This document shows positions 61,633-64,000 of a stretch of DNA of 64,000 nucleotides, one piece after another; the stretch's first letter is position 1, and every line of letters begins with the position of its first letter. Source of the stretch: M55B167 sp046482825 (GTDB lineage Bacteria > Verrucomicrobiota > Kiritimatiellia > RFP12 > UBA1067); NCBI GenBank assembly GCA_046482825.1, contig JAWOEI010000092.1, positions 40,976 through 104,975 on the forward strand, read 5' to 3'. The position numbers and the translations under genes are program-made. The notes under the pieces are model-generated. The model was not told the origin of the DNA. It was given only the letters and a program-made list of their open reading frames with translations, and searched no databases.

Positions 61633-62760
61633 ATGCCTGATAAACACAACACAACAAACTATCTTTTTGACGCCCGGCGGGCCACGCCGCTCTATCCGGA
61701 AGCCAACCGCTATTGCCGGTCGATTCTTCCGGTGCTTGCAAAACTGATGAGCAGCGATGAACATCTGCATATCATCGCTCCGCAGGACAGTCAGCTTACC
61801 GGAATACATCCCGGACAGAAAGTGACAATACATCGTTTTCCTACTCCCCCGGACTCTTTCAAAACCTCAGGGTTTGTCAGAAAGCTGACCAGAACAATTA
61901 AGCCGGATATTTATCACAGCGCCACTCTGCTGGATTCAATACGTTCAAAGAAAATCCGCTCAGTTGCCACAATTCACAGAAACTGTCCTCTGGACATAAT
62001 TTCGAATCGCAGTTCATTTCGGGAAAAGCTCTGGTTCCGGCTTCAGATCAGGCCTCATCTGAAACGTTTCCACACATTTATCGCTGTCTCCACCCATCTA
62101 GCGCGCACCTATTCCGGCACCGCAGTTGAAAACCGCAGTGAAATTATTCATTACGGAGTTGACAAACAGTTCAGGAAACTAGCGCATGAAGACATTGATT
62201 CCTTCAGAGAAAAATACAAGCTTCCCGAAAAATTTCTGCTCATAATTGTCGCCCAGGGCAAAACCCACAATCTGAACACCGTTCTTGACGCTTTCCAGTC
62301 AACTGACTTCACCGGATCCATGCCTCTCATAATAGCTGGTTATGGAAGTAAAGCCGAAAATGTCACAAAGATAATTAACCAGAAAAAACTGTCAGCACGC
62401 ATTCATCAGCTGGGTGCTATCAAAGAAGAAGACATGCCTGCACTCTACAACAGCGCATTCGCCCTGCTGTTTCCGAATATTATAAAAGGCACCGGCCTGC
62501 CGGTAATGGAATCCATGGCTTGCGGCACACCGGTGATATGTTCATCTCTGCCGACCCTTACGGAATTGACAGATGGTGCCGCCACCCTGGTTCATCCTAC
62601 CTGCGTACAGGAATGGAAAAGAGCCATCAGCACTGCGCTGGTTTCTATAAAATGGCATGAAGACAGCTGCATGGCGGCTCTTGAACGTGCAAAATCGTTT
62701 TCATGGGAAAATTCCGCTGAGCAAACACTCAGAATTTACCGCGGACTCTGGAAACTTTGA
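61633..62760 (+). CDS. GT4-family glycosyltransferase
   Basis: The 375-residue cytoplasmic enzyme has the GT-B fold. The C-terminal nucleotide-sugar site is visible as KGTGLPVMESMACGTPVICS, with the E-x7-E-like acidic pair reduced to one Glu in this stretch. HYGVD (about 174-178) and FLLIIVAQGKTHN match the fold core. Family members use retaining chemistry to add sugars to lipids, proteins or polysaccharides. The acceptor is unknown. It is separated from the PFK gene by 65 bases. Confidence 0.85.
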   Translation: MPDKHNTTNYLFDARRATPLYPEANRYCRSILPVLAKLMSSDEHLHIIAPQDSQLTGIHPGQKVTIHRFPTPPDSFKTSGFVRKLTRTIKPDIYHSATLLDSIRSKKIRSVATIHRNCPLDIISNRSSFREKLWFRLQIRPHLKRFHTFIAVSTHLARTYSGTAVENRSEIIHYGVDKQFRKLAHEDIDSFREKYKLPEKFLLIIVAQGKTHNLNTVLDAFQSTDFTGSMPLIIAGYGSKAENVTKIINQKKLSARIHQLGAIKEEDMPALYNSAFALLFPNIIKGTGLPVMESMACGTPVICSSLPTLTELTDGAATLVHPTCVQEWKRAISTALVSIKWHEDSCMAALERAKSFSWENSAEQTLRIYRGLWKL

Positions 62761-62836
62761 TCACTTACATCAACCGATCAAAAAGGGTAAAGCGCCTGTC
62801 CGATTTTAAAGTCTTGCCAGACAGTTCAGGAAGAAA

Positions 62837-63313
62837 ATGAAACATTCAATCACAACGGGAATCGCATTCGGATTGACTTCAGGTATAATCACCACAGTTG
62901 GTCTGATGGTCGGCCTGAACTCCGGCACCCATTCCAGAATCGCGGTAATCGGAGGTGTCATAACCATAGCCGTTGCGGATGCCTGTTCCGATGCACTGGG
63001 AATACACGTTTCAGAAGAATCAAAGAACATTCACTCCGATAAAGAGATATGGATATCCACTCTGTCCACATTTTTTTCCAAGTTTATATGTGCATTAAGC
63101 TTTTTAGTGCCTCTGTTCATATTTGAATTATCCACGGCAATCTGGATAAACTCCCTGTGGGGTATTTCTTTGCTGGGGATACTCAGTTATATCATGGCTA
63201 AAGCCCAGAAGAAGAATCCCGTCTCTGTAATATCAGAGCATATAGGGGTTGCAGTGATCGTCATTTTTACAACTTGCTGTCTTGGAAAATGGATAGCCGC
63301 ATGGAGCCGATAA
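62837..63313 (+). CDS. VIT family (VIT1/CCC1-like) membrane protein
   Basis: The 158-residue protein has five predicted membrane segments. The N-terminal pair (GIAFGLTSGIITTVGLMVGL; VIGGVITIAVADACSDALG with conserved Asp/Ser) matches VIT1/CCC1 transporters, which move Fe2+ or Mn2+ across membranes. It lacks the cytosolic metal-binding insert of yeast CCC1, as is usual for small prokaryotic members. Start has AGGAAG before ATG. Metal specificity is not visible. Confidence 0.75.
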   Translation: MKHSITTGIAFGLTSGIITTVGLMVGLNSGTHSRIAVIGGVITIAVADACSDALGIHVSEESKNIHSDKEIWISTLSTFFSKFICALSFLVPLFIFELSTAIWINSLWGISLLGILSYIMAKAQKKNPVSVISEHIGVAVIVIFTTCCLGKWIAAWSR

Positions 63314-63365
63314 TACGTTTTTTAAGATTCAGCAGAGTTTGCCGATAAGACAGGACGCTTTCCTG

Positions 63366-63719
63366 TCAGCCGAAGGTATCGCTGTTACGGGCCCAGTGCG
63401 TTCGGGGAAACTCTTCAAAGGTAAGGTATATCCTGTCACCTGCAATATCAAGTTTCTGTTGCAACATACGGGAAACATCCGCAGCCAGCTTGCGATTCAC
63501 ATCCCTGTTCAGGCCGCCTATCGACTTAACCGAAACCAAAGCCGCGGGATCACACACACCGCCCATAGCCATGACAACATTATCACGCACCGTAGCCATC
63601 ACGTATTGTTCCGGTTTGCCGATGCACACGGATGCCAAGCTAGAAAGTTCTTTGGCAATGAATTGTTTTTTTTCAGAAGTGGATAAATCACAGGATGTAT
63701 CAAGTTGGATTAAAGGCAT
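63366..63719 (-). CDS. MIF-like tautomerase superfamily protein
   Basis: The 117-residue protein starts MPLIQLDTSC, so after Met removal Pro1 is the N-terminal residue, the catalytic base of this superfamily. The middle segment VMAMGGVCDPAALVSVKSIGGL and YLTFEEFPRTHWARNSDTFG at the end resemble macrophage migration inhibitory factor and its bacterial relatives, including the NxxTF-type ending. The ATG at 63719 has GAAGGAG before it, which decides the start against the longer open frame. Bacterial members are phenylpyruvate-type tautomerases of uncertain role. Confidence 0.9.
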   Translation of the reverse strand: MPLIQLDTSCDLSTSEKKQFIAKELSSLASVCIGKPEQYVMATVRDNVVMAMGGVCDPAALVSVKSIGGLNRDVNRKLAADVSRMLQQKLDIAGDRIYLTFEEFPRTHWARNSDTFG

Positions 63720-63824
63720 ATTCTCTCCTTCTTTTAAATATTCACATTCTAAACTATCTTGCAGTTGCAACCAAGTGTAATCAATGACAGTTGTGTAAAC
63801 CGGGCGCAGATGCGAATCGGTGCA

Positions 63825-63854
63825 CGGCGGGGTCACGGACCCCGCCGTTGTTTG
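63825..63854 (+). terminator. Strong plus-strand hairpin terminator
   Basis: CGGCGGGGTC-ACG-GACCCCGCCG is a perfect 10-bp GC-rich stem followed by TTGTTTGATT. No plus-strand gene immediately precedes it (VIT ends at 63313), so it may end an unseen small RNA or insulate the region. Confidence 0.65.
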
Positions 63855-63884
63855 ATTAGAATTTGATACAATCGGATCGTTTTT

Positions 63885-64000
63885 CCAGATGAGTGTCTGG
63901 AGAAGTAGCCGAGAGGCGATGGCCATCACCTCTCGGCGGAGTTGATGAGACCGTCCCGCCCTATGGGGTTTAAATCCCGTACTGTAGCATGGTCCTCAAC
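63885..64000 (+). ncRNA. Start of a possible structured RNA, cut by the window edge
   Basis: Two hairpins lie in a row: CCAGA-TGAGTG-TCTGG (63885-63900) and GCCGAGAGG ... CCTCTCGGC (63908-63916 with 63929-63937), the latter extended by GAT/ATC to a GGCC loop. Then GAGACC (63947-63952) can pair with GGTCCTC (63991-63997) with one bulged base, enclosing a GGGGTTTAAATCCC segment. No open frame spans it. It follows a terminator, so it may be a new transcript. I could not match it to tmRNA, RNase P, SRP or a tRNA. Confidence 0.4.

Noticed and set aside
63885..64000. tRNA-Ser or SRP RNA at the right edge
   Set aside because: The GGGGTTTAAATCCC part resembles a T arm, but only 3 bp pair and no anticodon arm or acceptor partner is present; the SRP tetraloop and conserved core are not visible.
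1..64000. CRISPR array, integrase, prophage or intact IS element
   Set aside because: No regularly spaced direct repeats, transposase or recombinase motifs were seen in the frames.

Overview
The window reads as chromosomal DNA of a Gram-negative bacterium of the PVC superphylum, most likely Kiritimatiellota, Lentisphaerota or a relative. The phylum is an inference from three things: a MurA carrying Asp in place of the catalytic Cys, very large secreted proteins with no recognisable catalytic domain, and an unusual gene order. No phylogeny was run. The outer-membrane genes (lpxK, an LpxL-like acyltransferase, lnt, an AsmA/TamB-like protein, predicted lipoproteins) support a diderm envelope. 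Base composition looks even, and there is no prophage, CRISPR array, integrase or intact insertion sequence.

Layout. 1-6.9 kb, minus strand: the 5' part of an NDK-like gene, cstA, a YbeY-like gene, a decayed inverted-repeat element, tRNA-Ala(CGC), then murG-murJ-lpxK with tight spacing. 7-12.4 kb, plus: hemW, nadA, a lipoprotein, a hexose-phosphate mutarotase, a VanZ-like protein and rarA. 12.4-17.6 kb, minus: a transglutaminase-like protein and a 1142-residue AsmA-like protein. 17.7-23.1 kb, plus: kduI, a polytopic membrane protein with a TPR tail, and a lipid A-type acyltransferase. 23.1-23.5 kb is a hairpin-rich non-coding stretch, followed by a minus-strand serine beta-lactamase-fold protein. 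25.2-28.5 kb, plus: a yggT/yggU pair and a TPR exported protein. 28.7-30.1 kb, minus: tpiA and dCMP deaminase. Then come murA (+), pcnB (-), and the rnr-lnt pair (-).

37.7-41.9 kb, minus: dnaK, groES, groEL, without grpE, dnaJ or hrcA and with no CIRCE operator seen. 42.5-48.3 kb, plus: a 1908-residue secreted protein, then a stand-alone lipoyl plus E3-binding-domain protein, a 24-codon ORF with ATGA overlap, and a FabG-like reductase. 49.9-55.8 kb, minus: rnhB, and the alpha-operon set in transcription order adk-map-rpmJ-rpsM-rpsK-rpsD-rpoA-rplQ. infA is missing from its usual place, secY is absent upstream, and rpsK has a 116-residue charged extension. 56-61.6 kb, plus: an HTH-EIIA(Ntr) fusion, ppx with an HD domain, ppk1 and a phosphofructokinase with a mixed ATP/PPi signature; these form a phosphate-energy cluster. 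The window ends with a GT4 glycosyltransferase, a VIT-family transporter, a MIF-like tautomerase (-), and the start of what looks like a structured RNA running off the right edge.

Most genes are housekeeping. The points most worth following are the MurA Cys-to-Asp change, the extended uS11, the orphan lipoyl/E3BD protein with its coupled small ORF, the HTH-EIIA gene beside polyphosphate metabolism, the giant secreted protein, and several hairpin-rich non-coding segments (about 2.5, 23.2, 42.05 and 63.9 kb). I did not find one convincing multi-gene system that is clearly new.
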